Of a stretch of 64,000 nt of DNA, positions 27,358 to 35,920 are shown one piece after another. The DNA is from JACPPO01 sp965262505 (GTDB lineage Bacteria > Acidobacteriota > Vicinamibacteria > Vicinamibacterales > UBA2999). The stretch covers positions 1,116,001 through 1,180,000 of the forward strand of contig CBDHFM010000030.1 of assembly GCA_965262505.1 (NCBI GenBank), read 5' to 3'. A program made the translations under genes and the position numbers. How positions within the stretch are numbered: the first letter of the stretch is position 1; each line of letters opens with the position of its first letter. The notes under the pieces were generated by a model, which was given only the letters and a program-made list of their open reading frames with translations, was not told the origin of the DNA and ran no database searches.

Positions 27358-28287
27358 CTATCTCGTCGCGACGGCCGCGAACAGCCCCGGACCTCTCGCG
27401 TCCGGATCCGCGGGCAGCTCCCGGATCCGGACGTTGTCGAATCCAGCTCCGGTCAGGAACCGTGACATCTGCTGCTCGGAAAATCCGAGCCAGACATGCC
27501 CCATCTGCTGCTGATACTCCTCGCGTTGGTGCGGCAGCATATCGACAACCAGCAGCCGGCCGCCCGGCTTGACGACGCGGGCGACCTCGGCGAGCGCCAT
27601 CGCCGGATCCGGTGAGTAGTGCAGCACCAGCGCCAGCATGGCGCAATCAAGCTCCCCGGCCTCGAGCGGCAACGCCTCCAGATCGCCCCGGCGGATAACG
27701 ACGTTCGGCCGATCTCCCACCCGCCGGCGCGCCGCGTCGAGCATCTCCGCCGAATCGTCCACGGCGATCACTTGCCGGACGTACGGCGCGATCGTCTCGG
27801 TGAGCTGCCCGGTCCCGCATCCCAGGTCGCCGGCGACGAGCGTGGGATCGATGAGCCCAAGCACCGCCCACAGATAGAACGTGTCACCGAACAGATCGCT
27901 CCGAAGCCGGTCCCAGTCGCCGGCCGCCGTCGCGAAGAACTCCTGCGACTTCTCGCGGCGGCGCGCGAGCACGCTGTGGAGCCGGCGATCGTCCTGACCG
28001 GCGGCGGCAGTGGCGGCGACCTGCTCGCGAATCAGCGGCCACAACCGGCTCGCCCCGGAATCCAGGTCGTCGAGCGGCATGCTGTAGAAACGGCTGGTGC
28101 CGTCACGCCGCGAGCTCACCCAGTCGTCGTCGGCGAGCGTCTTCAGGTGGCGACTGACACTCGATTGCGGGCTTTGCAGGACCGCGCACAGCTCGGACAC
28201 GGTCAACTCGTGCTTTTCGAGCAGCAGCAGGAGCCGGCACCGCGTCGGATCGGCAAGCGCCGACATGTGTTCCAGAATCGCGACCAT
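27358..28287 (-). CDS. ArsR-type regulator fused to SAM-dependent methyltransferase (ahcY-linked)
   Basis: A 309-residue two-domain protein. Residues 1-80 are an ArsR winged helix (ALADPTRCRLLLLLEKHELTVSELCAVLQSPQSSVSRHLKTL). The rest is a class I methyltransferase with motif I AGDLGCGTGQL (about 150) and VVKPGGRLLVVDML. It lacks the cysteine metal site of ArsR/SmtB proteins, so SAM or SAH is the likelier ligand. ArsR proteins controlling ahcY and Met genes (SahR) are known; the fused form is inferred to act the same way. A palindrome lies directly upstream of its start. Confidence 0.82.
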   Translation of the reverse strand: MVAILEHMSALADPTRCRLLLLLEKHELTVSELCAVLQSPQSSVSRHLKTLADDDWVSSRRDGTSRFYSMPLDDLDSGASRLWPLIREQVAATAAAGQDDRRLHSVLARRREKSQEFFATAAGDWDRLRSDLFGDTFYLWAVLGLIDPTLVAGDLGCGTGQLTETIAPYVRQVIAVDDSAEMLDAARRRVGDRPNVVIRRGDLEALPLEAGELDCAMLALVLHYSPDPAMALAEVARVVKPGGRLLVVDMLPHQREEYQQQMGHVWLGFSEQQMSRFLTGAGFDNVRIRELPADPDARGPGLFAAVATR

Positions 28288-28289
28288 AT

Positions 28290-28305
28290 ATCCGTTAATC
28301 CGGAT
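28290..28305. promoter_or_regulatory. Candidate operator of the ahcY-linked regulator
   Basis: ATCCG-TTAATC-CGGAT is an inverted repeat that ends three bases before the regulator's start codon. Its position suits autorepression and co-regulation of ahcY. Arms are only five bases, so the call is modest. Confidence 0.4.
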
Positions 28306-28436
28306 GAAATGTTACTTCAAGGAAAGTCCTGTGTAAAGGCAGCAATATCGAAGATGGGGGAACGTGTTAGCCCCCCGCTGGGGACAAGCTGGCGTGATTT
28401 CGGCGGGGTTGGTCCTGCTGCTGGCGGGGCTGGCCC

Positions 28437-29906
28437 TAGTACCTCGCCGCAGTGGATCTGACCGGTTCACGCGGCGGCTTTGGCCCGACCAGCGGGTTGC
28501 GGATACACACGGCCGAGCTTTTCGCGAGCACGGTCGACTGTAAACATCCAGTGGATGCGCGCCTTCTCGTCATTGCGCCGTTGCTCCCATGCCGCGATCT
28601 CCTTGATGAGGATCGCCTTGGCAGGGATCCGACGATCGAGGCACTGCTTGACCATCACGCCGATTTCGATCTCGACCATGTTGAGCCAGCTGGCGTGTTT
28701 CGGCGTGAAGTGAAACTCGAGCCGACGGAGAATCCGTCGTGCCTCGGCGGGATCGAAGGCGTGGTAGAGCGCTGCCGCTGAATGTGCCGAAAGATTGTCG
28801 AGCACCACACGGATCCGTTCGGCCTCCGGGTAGTGCTCATCGACGAGATCGCGCATGCACTCTGCGAAGTCGACGCACGTGCGTTGGTCGGTGACCTTGG
28901 CATGTCGCCAGGGGCGATTCACGTCTACGAACATGAAGACATTCGCCGTGCCGTTGCGCACGTACTCGTAGTCGACTCGTCTGGGCTTCCCGGGCTTGGC
29001 CCGAATCGGGACACGCGCTTCGCCGATCAGTTGCCGGGGTGTTTCATCGAAGCCGACGACCGGTCGCCGCGGATCCGGCGGCTCGGCGTAGAGATCGAGG
29101 ACGTCTTCCATTCGCGCCACGTACTCGGCGTTGACCGTCGGAATGCACCACATCTTCTCCTGCCACGGCTTCAGCGCCATCTCGGCAAGCCGGCGACCCA
29201 CCGTGTCGCCCGACAGGGCCTCGTGCGAGGTGAGTCGCACCATCTCGCGGGCCAGGAGATCCAGTGTCCATCGCGCACGCCCGGAGGGTGGATGTGAGCA
29301 AGCGACCGCGACCAGGAGGGCTTCATCGCTGGCGCCGAGCTTGCGCGGCGCGCCGGGACGGGGCACTTCGCGGAGCGCTCGGTCCAGTCCTTCCTCGACG
29401 AAGCGTTGCTTGGTCCGGTACACGGTCGACGTGCCGACACCAACGTTGAGCGCGATCATCTCGTCGGTGGATGTGGCGTCCGCGGCGAGGAGAATCTGCG
29501 CCCGCTTGATCTTGCGAACCGCCCCCTGGCCGCCGCTCACAAGCGCCTGAAGCTGTTGCTGTTCATCGTAGGTCAGCGTGATGCGATAGCGTATGTGCAT
29601 GGACATCTTGGATCACCTTCCCGATCCCGTGTCCAGCCGTTCATCACCGAGATTCACCCAGAAGCAGGGCCAGTACCTAGCCTTCCTCTACACGTACACG
29701 CTCCTTCACCGAACGCCACCGGCCGAAGCGGACTTCCAACGGTTCTTTCAGGTCACGCCCCCGGCCGTCCACCACATGATCGTCGAGCTTGAGCGGCGCG
29801 GTCTGATCAGTCGGGTTCCACGCCAACCCCGGACGATCAAGCTGTTGTTGTCGGCAGAGGAACTACCCTCGTTGCAACCGATCAAAACCACTGCGGCAAG
29901 GTACTA
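28437..29906. mobile_element. IS630-family insertion sequence with accessory wHTH gene
   Basis: Both ends read CTAGTACCT(C/T)GCCGCAGTGG inwards; about 24 of 28 bases match. TA dinucleotides at 28437-28438 and 29905-29906 flank the repeats, as expected for IS630 elements, which duplicate TA. It carries a transposase and a divergent small HTH gene. It separates the ahcY regulator from apaG. Confidence 0.88.
28467..29606 (-). CDS. IS630-family transposase
   Basis: A 379-residue DDE transposase. An N-terminal HTH pair (about 40-110, MIALNVGVGTSTVYRTKQRF) binds the ends. The catalytic aspartates lie in VVGFDETPRQL and VVLDNLSAHS, and the glutamate in HASWLNMVEIEI. It appears intact. The ATG at 29606 has AAGGTGAT upstream; ATG 29600 is an alternative. 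The start overlaps the start of the divergent HTH gene by 14 bases. Confidence 0.9.
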   Translation of the reverse strand: MSMHIRYRITLTYDEQQQLQALVSGGQGAVRKIKRAQILLAADATSTDEMIALNVGVGTSTVYRTKQRFVEEGLDRALREVPRPGAPRKLGASDEALLVAVACSHPPSGRARWTLDLLAREMVRLTSHEALSGDTVGRRLAEMALKPWQEKMWCIPTVNAEYVARMEDVLDLYAEPPDPRRPVVGFDETPRQLIGEARVPIRAKPGKPRRVDYEYVRNGTANVFMFVDVNRPWRHAKVTDQRTCVDFAECMRDLVDEHYPEAERIRVVLDNLSAHSAAALYHAFDPAEARRILRRLEFHFTPKHASWLNMVEIEIGVMVKQCLDRRIPAKAILIKEIAAWEQRRNDEKARIHWMFTVDRAREKLGRVYPQPAGRAKAAA

Positions 29907-29907
29907 G
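29593..29907 (+). CDS. LexA/MarR-like winged-helix protein carried by the IS630 element
   Basis: A 104-residue protein with one winged HTH: FTQKQGQYLAFLYTYTLLHRTPPAEADFQRFF resembles the LexA N-terminal domain, followed by VTPPAVHHMIVELERRGLISRVP. The LexA protease domain is missing. Its stop codon uses the flanking TA of the element, so it belongs to the IS. The head-to-head overlap with the transposase gene suggests it represses transposase transcription; this is inference. Confidence 0.72.
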   Translation: MCMDILDHLPDPVSSRSSPRFTQKQGQYLAFLYTYTLLHRTPPAEADFQRFFQVTPPAVHHMIVELERRGLISRVPRQPRTIKLLLSAEELPSLQPIKTTAARY

Positions 29908-29970
29908 TCGAGCGGGACCAGTTGAGCTGGATCAGCTGAGCCGGGTTAGTCGAGCTGGACTAGTTGAGCG
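29906..29970. repeat. Five degenerate 14-base tandem repeats at the apaG end
   Basis: Units AGTCGAGCGGGACC, AGTTGAGCTGGATC, AGCTGAGCCGGGTT, AGTCGAGCTGGACT, then AGTTGAGCG. The last unit covers the apaG stop codon. The array begins exactly at the right TA of the IS630 element. Confidence 0.7.
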
Positions 29971-30421
29971 CGTGCGGCACGGCGAGCGTGAACGGCGCGA
30001 TCTGCGCGTCGAACTTCTCGCCATCGCCGGTGACCATTTGATAGCTGCCATGCATCGACCCGACAGCCGTCTTCAGCGGACAATAGCTCGTGTACTCGAA
30101 CGACCCTCCGGGCGCGAGCACCGGCTGTTCGCCGACGACGCCCGGACCCTTGACGTGCTCGACGTCGCCCTCGGCGCTCGTGATGATCCATTCCCGCGAG
30201 ACGAGCTGCGCCGTTTCGGTGCCGACGTTGGAGATTCGGACCTGATACGCGAAGAGATACTGGCTGTCACGTGGAGAACTGCGCTCGGACAGGTACGTGC
30301 TCTTGACCTCGATCCGGATGCCTCGCGTGGTCGTATCGTTCGTGTAGCTACCCTGTTCGCCGGCCCGAGCGTGGGAGGCGTCGGTCTCGTCAGCGCCCTC
30401 TTTCGATTTATCGTCGGTCAT
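29960..30421 (-). CDS. apaG: ApaG (DUF525) protein
   Basis: A 153-residue protein. The ApaG fold covers about residues 33-153, with YLFAYQVRISNVGTETAQLVSREWIITSA and GEQPVLAPGGSFEYTSYCPL motifs. The first 30 residues are a polar extension not found in the usual 125-residue form. Function is unclear; it is linked to polyphosphate/diadenosine-type ligands and Mg/Co tolerance. The ATG at 30421 diverges from the ABC exporter with 20 bases between the starts. Confidence 0.88.
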   Translation of the reverse strand: MTDDKSKEGADETDASHARAGEQGSYTNDTTTRGIRIEVKSTYLSERSSPRDSQYLFAYQVRISNVGTETAQLVSREWIITSAEGDVEHVKGPGVVGEQPVLAPGGSFEYTSYCPLKTAVGSMHGSYQMVTGDGEKFDAQIAPFTLAVPHALN

Positions 30422-30441
30422 AAGCGATACTTGATTATCGC

Positions 30442-32358
30442 ATGGCGAACCTGAGGCTGCGGGTGATGCCGTCGGGCGAGGGCTCTGGACGTAGTACAGT
30501 TCGGGCCCAGACGATGGATCCTGCGACGAAAAAGCGTGTGTCGGCCTCGGTCGCGTGGCGCGAGGCACGTGAACTGGTGTGGGCGCACCGGCGCCGGCTC
30601 GGGATCGGCCTGGCGTTGATGCTCATCAGCCGCCTCGCGGGCCTGGTGTTGCCCGCCTCGTCGAAGTGGCTGATCGACGAAGTCCTTGGCAACAACCGCA
30701 CGGAGCTGCTGCTGCCGATTGCGCTCGCGGCCGGCGCCGCGACGCTCGTGCAGGCGGTGACCTCCTTCGGGCTGTCGCAGATCCTCGGGGTGGCGGCCCA
30801 GCGCGCCATCACCGACATGCGCAAGCGCGTGCAGGCGCACGTCATGCGCCTCCCGGTCCGCTACTTCGATTCCACACAGACCGGCGTGCTCATCGCGCGC
30901 GTCATGTCCGACGCGGACGGGATCCGAAACCTCGTCGGCACCGGGCTCGTGCAGCTCGTTGGCGGGTTCGTCACGGCGATTCTGGGGATGGGCGTCCTCT
31001 TCTGGCTGAACTGGCGGCTGACGACGATTACCCTTCTCGTGCTCGGTGTCTTCGGCGGCGGGATGGCGTACGCCTTCAGGACGCTACGGCCGCTCTTCCG
31101 TGAGCGCGGGAAGATCAACGCCGAGGTGACCGGCAGGCTCACCGAAGCGCTCGGCGGCATTCGTGTCGTCAAGTCCTACACGGCGGAGAAGCGGGAAGAG
31201 ATCGTCTTTACGAAGGGCGCGCACAGGCTGTTTCGCAACGTCGCCAGGTCGCTGACGGGCGTATCGGCCACCACCGCCGGCAGCACGGTCGTCGTGGGCA
31301 TCATCGGCGTGTTGATGATCTGGCTGGGCGGGCAGGCGATCATCGCAGGGGAAATGACCCTTGGCGACCTGATGATGTACATCTTCTTCATCGGTCTCGT
31401 GGCGGCGCCGCTGGTCTCGATCGCCTCGATCGGAACGCAGATTACCGAAGCCTTTGCCGGCCTCGACCGGATCCGCGAGATTCTCGACATGCCGAGGGAG
31501 ATGGATGAGGACGCCGAGCGGCAGTCGATCGAGTACGTCAGCGGCGATGTGGCCTTCGACGGCGTCTGGTTCGAGTACGCGCCTGGCCAACCGGTGCTCC
31601 GCGGCGTTTCGTTTCGATCGGCTCCCGGTACGACCACGGCGCTGGTTGGTTCGAGCGGATCGGGCAAGAGCACGCTCATCAGCATCGTCATGGCGTTCAA
31701 CCGGCCGACGCAGGGGCGCGTGCTGGTGGACGGCCGCGACCTGGCGGACGTGAAGCTGATGGGCTACCGGCGGCAGGTCGCCTCCGTGCTGCAGGACAAT
31801 TTCCTGTTCGACGGGACGATCGCGGCCAACGTCGGGTACGCGAAGCCCGGGGCCACGCCCGACGAGATCAAGGGAGCGTGCCGCGTCGCGCATTGCGATG
31901 AGTTCATCACTCAGTTTCCCGATGGGTATGACACTGTGGTCGGGGAACGCGGGATCAAGCTCTCGGGCGGTCAGCGCCAGCGCGTGTCAATTGCGCGCGC
32001 CGTGCTGGCCAATCCGCGCGTGCTGATTCTCGACGAGGCGACGTCGAGCCTCGACAGCGAGAGCGAGCAGATGATCCAGGACGGCCTCAGTCAGCTCCGG
32101 TCCGGCCGGACGACGTTCGTGATCGCGCACCGGTTGTCGACGATTCGCAGCGCCGACCAGATCCTGGTGCTCGAGGCCGGCGAAATCGTGGAGCGCGGGA
32201 CGCACGCGGAGCTGCTGGCGCTCAATGGGCGATACCGGCAGCTGCACGACAAGCAGTACCGGCTGGAGACCGACCGCTTCATCAATCCCGGCGAGGACTT
32301 CACGCCAGAGCCGGAAAAGCCGGTCGTGCCGGCATCGCGGGTCGGAACAGCGATCTAG
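30442..32358 (+). CDS. ABC exporter, MsbA-type fused permease and ATPase
   Basis: A 638-residue half-transporter. Six membrane helices lie at about 40-340. The ATPase has Walker A GSSGSGKST, signature LSGGQRQR, Walker B VLILDEATS and the H-loop IAHRLST. This family exports lipids, lipid A precursors or drugs. ATG 30442 has no clear ribosome binding site; ATG 30514 (MDPATKKR) is also possible and would be closer to the usual length. No operon partner upstream. Confidence 0.9.
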   Translation: MANLRLRVMPSGEGSGRSTVRAQTMDPATKKRVSASVAWREARELVWAHRRRLGIGLALMLISRLAGLVLPASSKWLIDEVLGNNRTELLLPIALAAGAATLVQAVTSFGLSQILGVAAQRAITDMRKRVQAHVMRLPVRYFDSTQTGVLIARVMSDADGIRNLVGTGLVQLVGGFVTAILGMGVLFWLNWRLTTITLLVLGVFGGGMAYAFRTLRPLFRERGKINAEVTGRLTEALGGIRVVKSYTAEKREEIVFTKGAHRLFRNVARSLTGVSATTAGSTVVVGIIGVLMIWLGGQAIIAGEMTLGDLMMYIFFIGLVAAPLVSIASIGTQITEAFAGLDRIREILDMPREMDEDAERQSIEYVSGDVAFDGVWFEYAPGQPVLRGVSFRSAPGTTTALVGSSGSGKSTLISIVMAFNRPTQGRVLVDGRDLADVKLMGYRRQVASVLQDNFLFDGTIAANVGYAKPGATPDEIKGACRVAHCDEFITQFPDGYDTVVGERGIKLSGGQRQRVSIARAVLANPRVLILDEATSSLDSESEQMIQDGLSQLRSGRTTFVIAHRLSTIRSADQILVLEAGEIVERGTHAELLALNGRYRQLHDKQYRLETDRFINPGEDFTPEPEKPVVPASRVGTAI

Positions 32359-32365
32359 TCAGCGC

Positions 32366-32413
32366 TCGGGACAGGAGTCGGGGCAAGATTCGGGGCAAGA
32401 CTCGGGACGGGGG
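32366..32413. repeat. Four degenerate 12-base tandem repeats after the ABC gene
   Basis: TCGGGACAGGAG, TCGGGGCAAGAT, TCGGGGCAAGAC and TCGGGACGGGGG fill almost the whole gap between the ABC exporter stop and the next start codon at 32427. Confidence 0.8.
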
Positions 32414-32426
32414 CCCCGCAACTGAC

Positions 32427-33416
32427 ATGATCTGTGTCGAAATTGGTGCCCCCGGTGGCCCGGAGGTACTGACGCCGGCGGAACGCCCCGACCCGGAGCC
32501 GGGTGTCGGCGAAGTGCTGATTCGCGTCGCGGCGGCGGGCGTGAATCGCCCGGATGTGCTGCAACGGCGCGGACGCTATCCTCCGCCCCCGGGCGCGAGC
32601 GACATTCCGGGACTCGAGGTCGCCGGCACCGTGGCCGCGGTGGGGGAGAGCGTCGAGGACTGGCGTATCGGTGATCGCGTGTGTGCGCTCGTCGCGGGTG
32701 GAGGCTATGCGACGCTCTGCGTCGCGCCGGCGCCGCAATGCCTGCCGGTACCGCTATCCCTCGATCTCGTCGCCGCGGGGGGCGTTCCGGAGACCTTCTT
32801 CACCGTCTGGACGAACGTGTTCGACCGCGGGCGTCTGCAACGTGGTGAAACGGCGCTCTTTCAGGGTGGTTCGAGCGGGATCGGCACAACCGCAATCCAG
32901 CTGGCCGCTGCGCGAGGCGCCCGTGTGTTCGCCACGGCGGGCTCGGACGAGAAGTGCCGCGCGTGCGAGGCGCTCGGCGCAGAGCGCGCGATCAACTACC
33001 GCAAGGAAGACTTCGTGGCCGTGCTGAAGGAGCTCACCGGCGGCCACGGTGTCGACCTTGTGCTCGACATCGTCGGGGGTGAATACGTCGCGCGACATAT
33101 CGCTGTGCTGGCCTTGGACGGCCGCCTGGTGCAGATCGGTCTGCTAGGTGGCGCCGTATCGGCCACGGTCGATCTGAGCGTGATCCTTCAACGTCGGTTG
33201 ACCATCACCGGCTCGACACTACGCGCGCGAACTGTGGGCGAGAAGGGCGCGATCGCCGAGGCGCTGCGGCGGGAAATCTGGCCGTTCCTCGAGGAGGGGC
33301 GCGTGCAGCCGGTCGTCTATCGAACGTTCCCGCTGGCCGAGGCGGCGGCCGCGCACCGCCTGATGGAATCAAGCGAGCACGTAGGCAAGATCGTGCTCAC
33401 GACACGCAGCGCGTAA
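32427..33416 (+). CDS. NAD(P)H-quinone oxidoreductase, PIG3-like
   Basis: A 329-residue medium-chain dehydrogenase/reductase without the structural zinc cysteines. GVNRPDVLQRRGRYPPPPGASDIPGLEVAGTV and the NADP-binding GGSSGIGTTAIQLA are typical of the TP53I3/PIG3 quinone oxidoreductases. It follows the ABC gene by 68 bases that consist mainly of tandem repeats, so co-transcription is possible. Confidence 0.88.
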   Translation: MICVEIGAPGGPEVLTPAERPDPEPGVGEVLIRVAAAGVNRPDVLQRRGRYPPPPGASDIPGLEVAGTVAAVGESVEDWRIGDRVCALVAGGGYATLCVAPAPQCLPVPLSLDLVAAGGVPETFFTVWTNVFDRGRLQRGETALFQGGSSGIGTTAIQLAAARGARVFATAGSDEKCRACEALGAERAINYRKEDFVAVLKELTGGHGVDLVLDIVGGEYVARHIAVLALDGRLVQIGLLGGAVSATVDLSVILQRRLTITGSTLRARTVGEKGAIAEALRREIWPFLEEGRVQPVVYRTFPLAEAAAAHRLMESSEHVGKIVLTTRSA

Positions 33417-33520
33417 CTATCGCTTGGCAGGTCGCGGGCTATTTCTTGGCGTCCTGACTCGCATTGTCCAGGCATCGCGGACGGAAACGGAGATCTAGGC
33501 GACAGCGCGCCTGACGCGCA

Positions 33521-34524
33521 TCAGCGTGTTTCGTCCTGCTGTCCGACTATTCGATCGACGAGTTCGCGCAATCGCATCAGTTCCTTTGCCATCTTCGGCA
33601 GCCTTGCGATGTGTGCCTGCTGAATTTTGATCTGGTCCAACGGACGGGCGGGCGTTCCCCAGAGTACCCTCCCGGCCCTGACCCGTTTCCCGCTTGGGAT
33701 CCCGCACTGGCCGGCCAGAATCGCACCGGAATCAATGCGCACGTGGTCGCCGAGCCCCACCTGCCCGGCAATGACGGCATCGTCGCCGATATCGCAGCTA
33801 CCCGAGATTCCGGTCTGGGCGGCGATCACCGTTCGGGATCCGATTCGAACGTTATGAGCCCGAGGGAACCTCGGTCGACGGTCGTGTTGGCACCGATTTC
33901 CACATCGTCCTGGATGGACATGCGACCGAGCTGAGGGAACTTGAGGTATTCAGCGCCGTCGCGCACGTATCCGAAACCGTCGGATCCGACAACGACTCCC
34001 GCGTGGAGTGTTACCCGATCACCAACCTCCACGCCGTCATACAGCACCGCGTTCGCATGGATCGTGCAGTCGGATCCAATTCTGCAATGTCGTCCGACAT
34101 AGCAGCCCGGATAGATCGAGGAACGCGCTCCCACCGTCACATCGTCACTGATGACGGCATGTGCCCCCACATGGACCGCGTCATCCAGCTGAACATTGCC
34201 GCCCAGCACCGCGGTCGGATGAACACCAGGTGACGGACCGGTTCGCGGCACCAACCATTCGGCTGCTCGGACGAACGATGCTTTCGGATTGGCAACCACG
34301 ATGATCGTCTTCCCTCCGAAGCTACGTTCTGCGAAATCGTTCCTGGAGATCAGTACACACGAGGCGCGGGACGAAGCCACACGGTCGACAAAACGGGATT
34401 CCGCGTACGTCAGGTCTCCAGGGCCAGCTGCACTCAGGTCGGCGACGCTCTCGATTGATTCGCCAGCATTCCCATCGAGCTGGCCACCAAGAAAAGCAGC
34501 AAGCTCTTCGGCCGTTCGTTTCAT
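33521..34524 (-). pseudogene. lpxD: lpxD, broken by internal deletion and frameshift
   Basis: UDP-3-O-acylglucosamine N-acyltransferase adds the N-linked acyl chain in lipid A synthesis. The N-domain and most hexapeptide repeats read in one frame from ATG 34524 (GGAGGG upstream) to VDRGSLG near 33860. Then the frame changes: the next family segment AHNVRIGSRTVIAAQTGISGS and the C-terminus are in another frame, ending at 33521. About 16-17 residues expected between SLG and AHNV are missing, so roughly 50 bases (3n+1) were lost. The catalytic His of AHN lies after the break. The helical C-terminus is otherwise intact. Confidence 0.8.
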
Positions 34525-34712
34525 TCTGCCCTCCGCGTCATTCATTGATCGCTGGTGTGGTCAAGGATAGCCATTGCAGTTGGTCTCGGACATCCGTACC
34601 GCGTGCCAGGCAAGGATATCGCCCAGGGTCGAATGAGCCGGGCGAAAAATCGTCTGTATCCCTCGCATGGCCGCACGGCCTGCGGCCGCGCCAGGCGGCA
34701 GCAGCGGCCAGG

Positions 34713-35897
34713 TTAGTGCGGCTCGGCGTGCGTCCAGGCGGACGGCACGTCGAGGTAGGACCGGTCGAGGTCCCTAGACGCCGCGCAGCCGAGGAGCTTG
34801 AGCGTGCGGGTGAGGTCGCTCCGCAGGATCTCAATCGCGCGGGCGACGCCGGGGCCGCCGCCGGCGCCGAGCCCGTATGCGTAGGCGCGGCCGACGAGTA
34901 CGGCTCGTGCTCCCAGAGCCAGCGCCTTCGCGACATCGCTCCCGCGCCTGACGCCGCCGTCCAGAAGTACTTCAGCCTGCCCGTTTACCGCGGCGACGAC
35001 CCCCGGCAGCGCGCGCAGCGTCGGCGACACGCCGTCGAGCTGCCGGGCGCCGTGATTCGAGACGACGACCGCGGCGGCGCCTTCATCGACCGCTAGGCGG
35101 GCGTCTTCTCCGGTGAGGATGCCCTTCACCACGACCGGACCGCCCCACGCCTTGCGGATCCAGTCGAAATCCTTCCAGGTAACGGTCGTCTGCTCGAGTG
35201 CCACGCTGATGTCCGCGTAGGGGAGGGGCCCCTGTCCGGGCGGGACGATGTTCGGGAAGTTCATCAAGCCGCCGTCGCCGAGAAAGTCGATGAGCCAGCG
35301 GGGTCTGGCGAGAAACTGCGGCACATACCGGAGCATCGAGGCGCCTCGGCCGAGAAGCTCCTTCGTGCCGTTTCGGAGATCGCGCTCGCGCAGACCGGCG
35401 ACAGGCGTGTCGATCGTAACGACGAGCGCGGAGAATCCGGCGGCGCGCGCGCGATCGATCGCACCACGCGCGGCGTCGATCCCGCCAACCAGATAGAGCT
35501 GATACCAGGCGTGCCGACCCGTGGCGGCCCTGACGTCCTCCAGCCTGCAGCCGGACAGCGTGGACAGGATGTAGATCGTCCCGGCCTCGCCCGCCTGCCG
35601 TGCCGCCACTTCCTCCCCCCGGGGATAGAACATCCGGCTGCTACCGACCGGCGCGAGCAGAATCGGCATGTCCACGGGCATCCCGATCACCGTCGTCGAC
35701 AGATTGCAGGTGGGCACCGCCACGGCATGCCGCGGGCGGAACGTCACGTCATCGAACACGCGGCAGTTCTCACGCAGGGTGACTTCGGCGTCGGCGCCGC
35801 CGTCGATGTAGTCGAAGACGGCTCGCGGCAGGCGCCGCTTGGCAATACGCCGGAGGTCGCTGATGTTGACGACACGGGGCGCGGCGAGAGTCGGCAT
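34713..35897 (-). CDS. FMN-dependent alpha-hydroxy acid oxidase/dehydrogenase
   Basis: A 394-residue TIM-barrel flavoprotein of the lactate/glycolate oxidase family. VFDYIDGGADAEVTLREN at the start, ILLAPVGSSRMFYPRGE, WYQLYL, VVKGILTGEDA, the active-site His in SNHGARQLDG and the FMN phosphate motif LDGGVRRGSDV are all present. Substrate (lactate, glycolate, mandelate) not decided. It starts 23 bases after the GNAT gene ends. Confidence 0.9.
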   Translation of the reverse strand: MPTLAAPRVVNISDLRRIAKRRLPRAVFDYIDGGADAEVTLRENCRVFDDVTFRPRHAVAVPTCNLSTTVIGMPVDMPILLAPVGSSRMFYPRGEEVAARQAGEAGTIYILSTLSGCRLEDVRAATGRHAWYQLYLVGGIDAARGAIDRARAAGFSALVVTIDTPVAGLRERDLRNGTKELLGRGASMLRYVPQFLARPRWLIDFLGDGGLMNFPNIVPPGQGPLPYADISVALEQTTVTWKDFDWIRKAWGGPVVVKGILTGEDARLAVDEGAAAVVVSNHGARQLDGVSPTLRALPGVVAAVNGQAEVLLDGGVRRGSDVAKALALGARAVLVGRAYAYGLGAGGGPGVARAIEILRSDLTRTLKLLGCAASRDLDRSYLDVPSAWTHAEPH

Positions 35898-35920
35898 GTG
35901 CTGTCGGCCCGTGCCCTTCT

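Noticed and set aside
33417..33520. Terminator after the quinone oxidoreductase gene
   Set aside because: No convincing stem followed by a T-run was found; the region is plain intergenic sequence.
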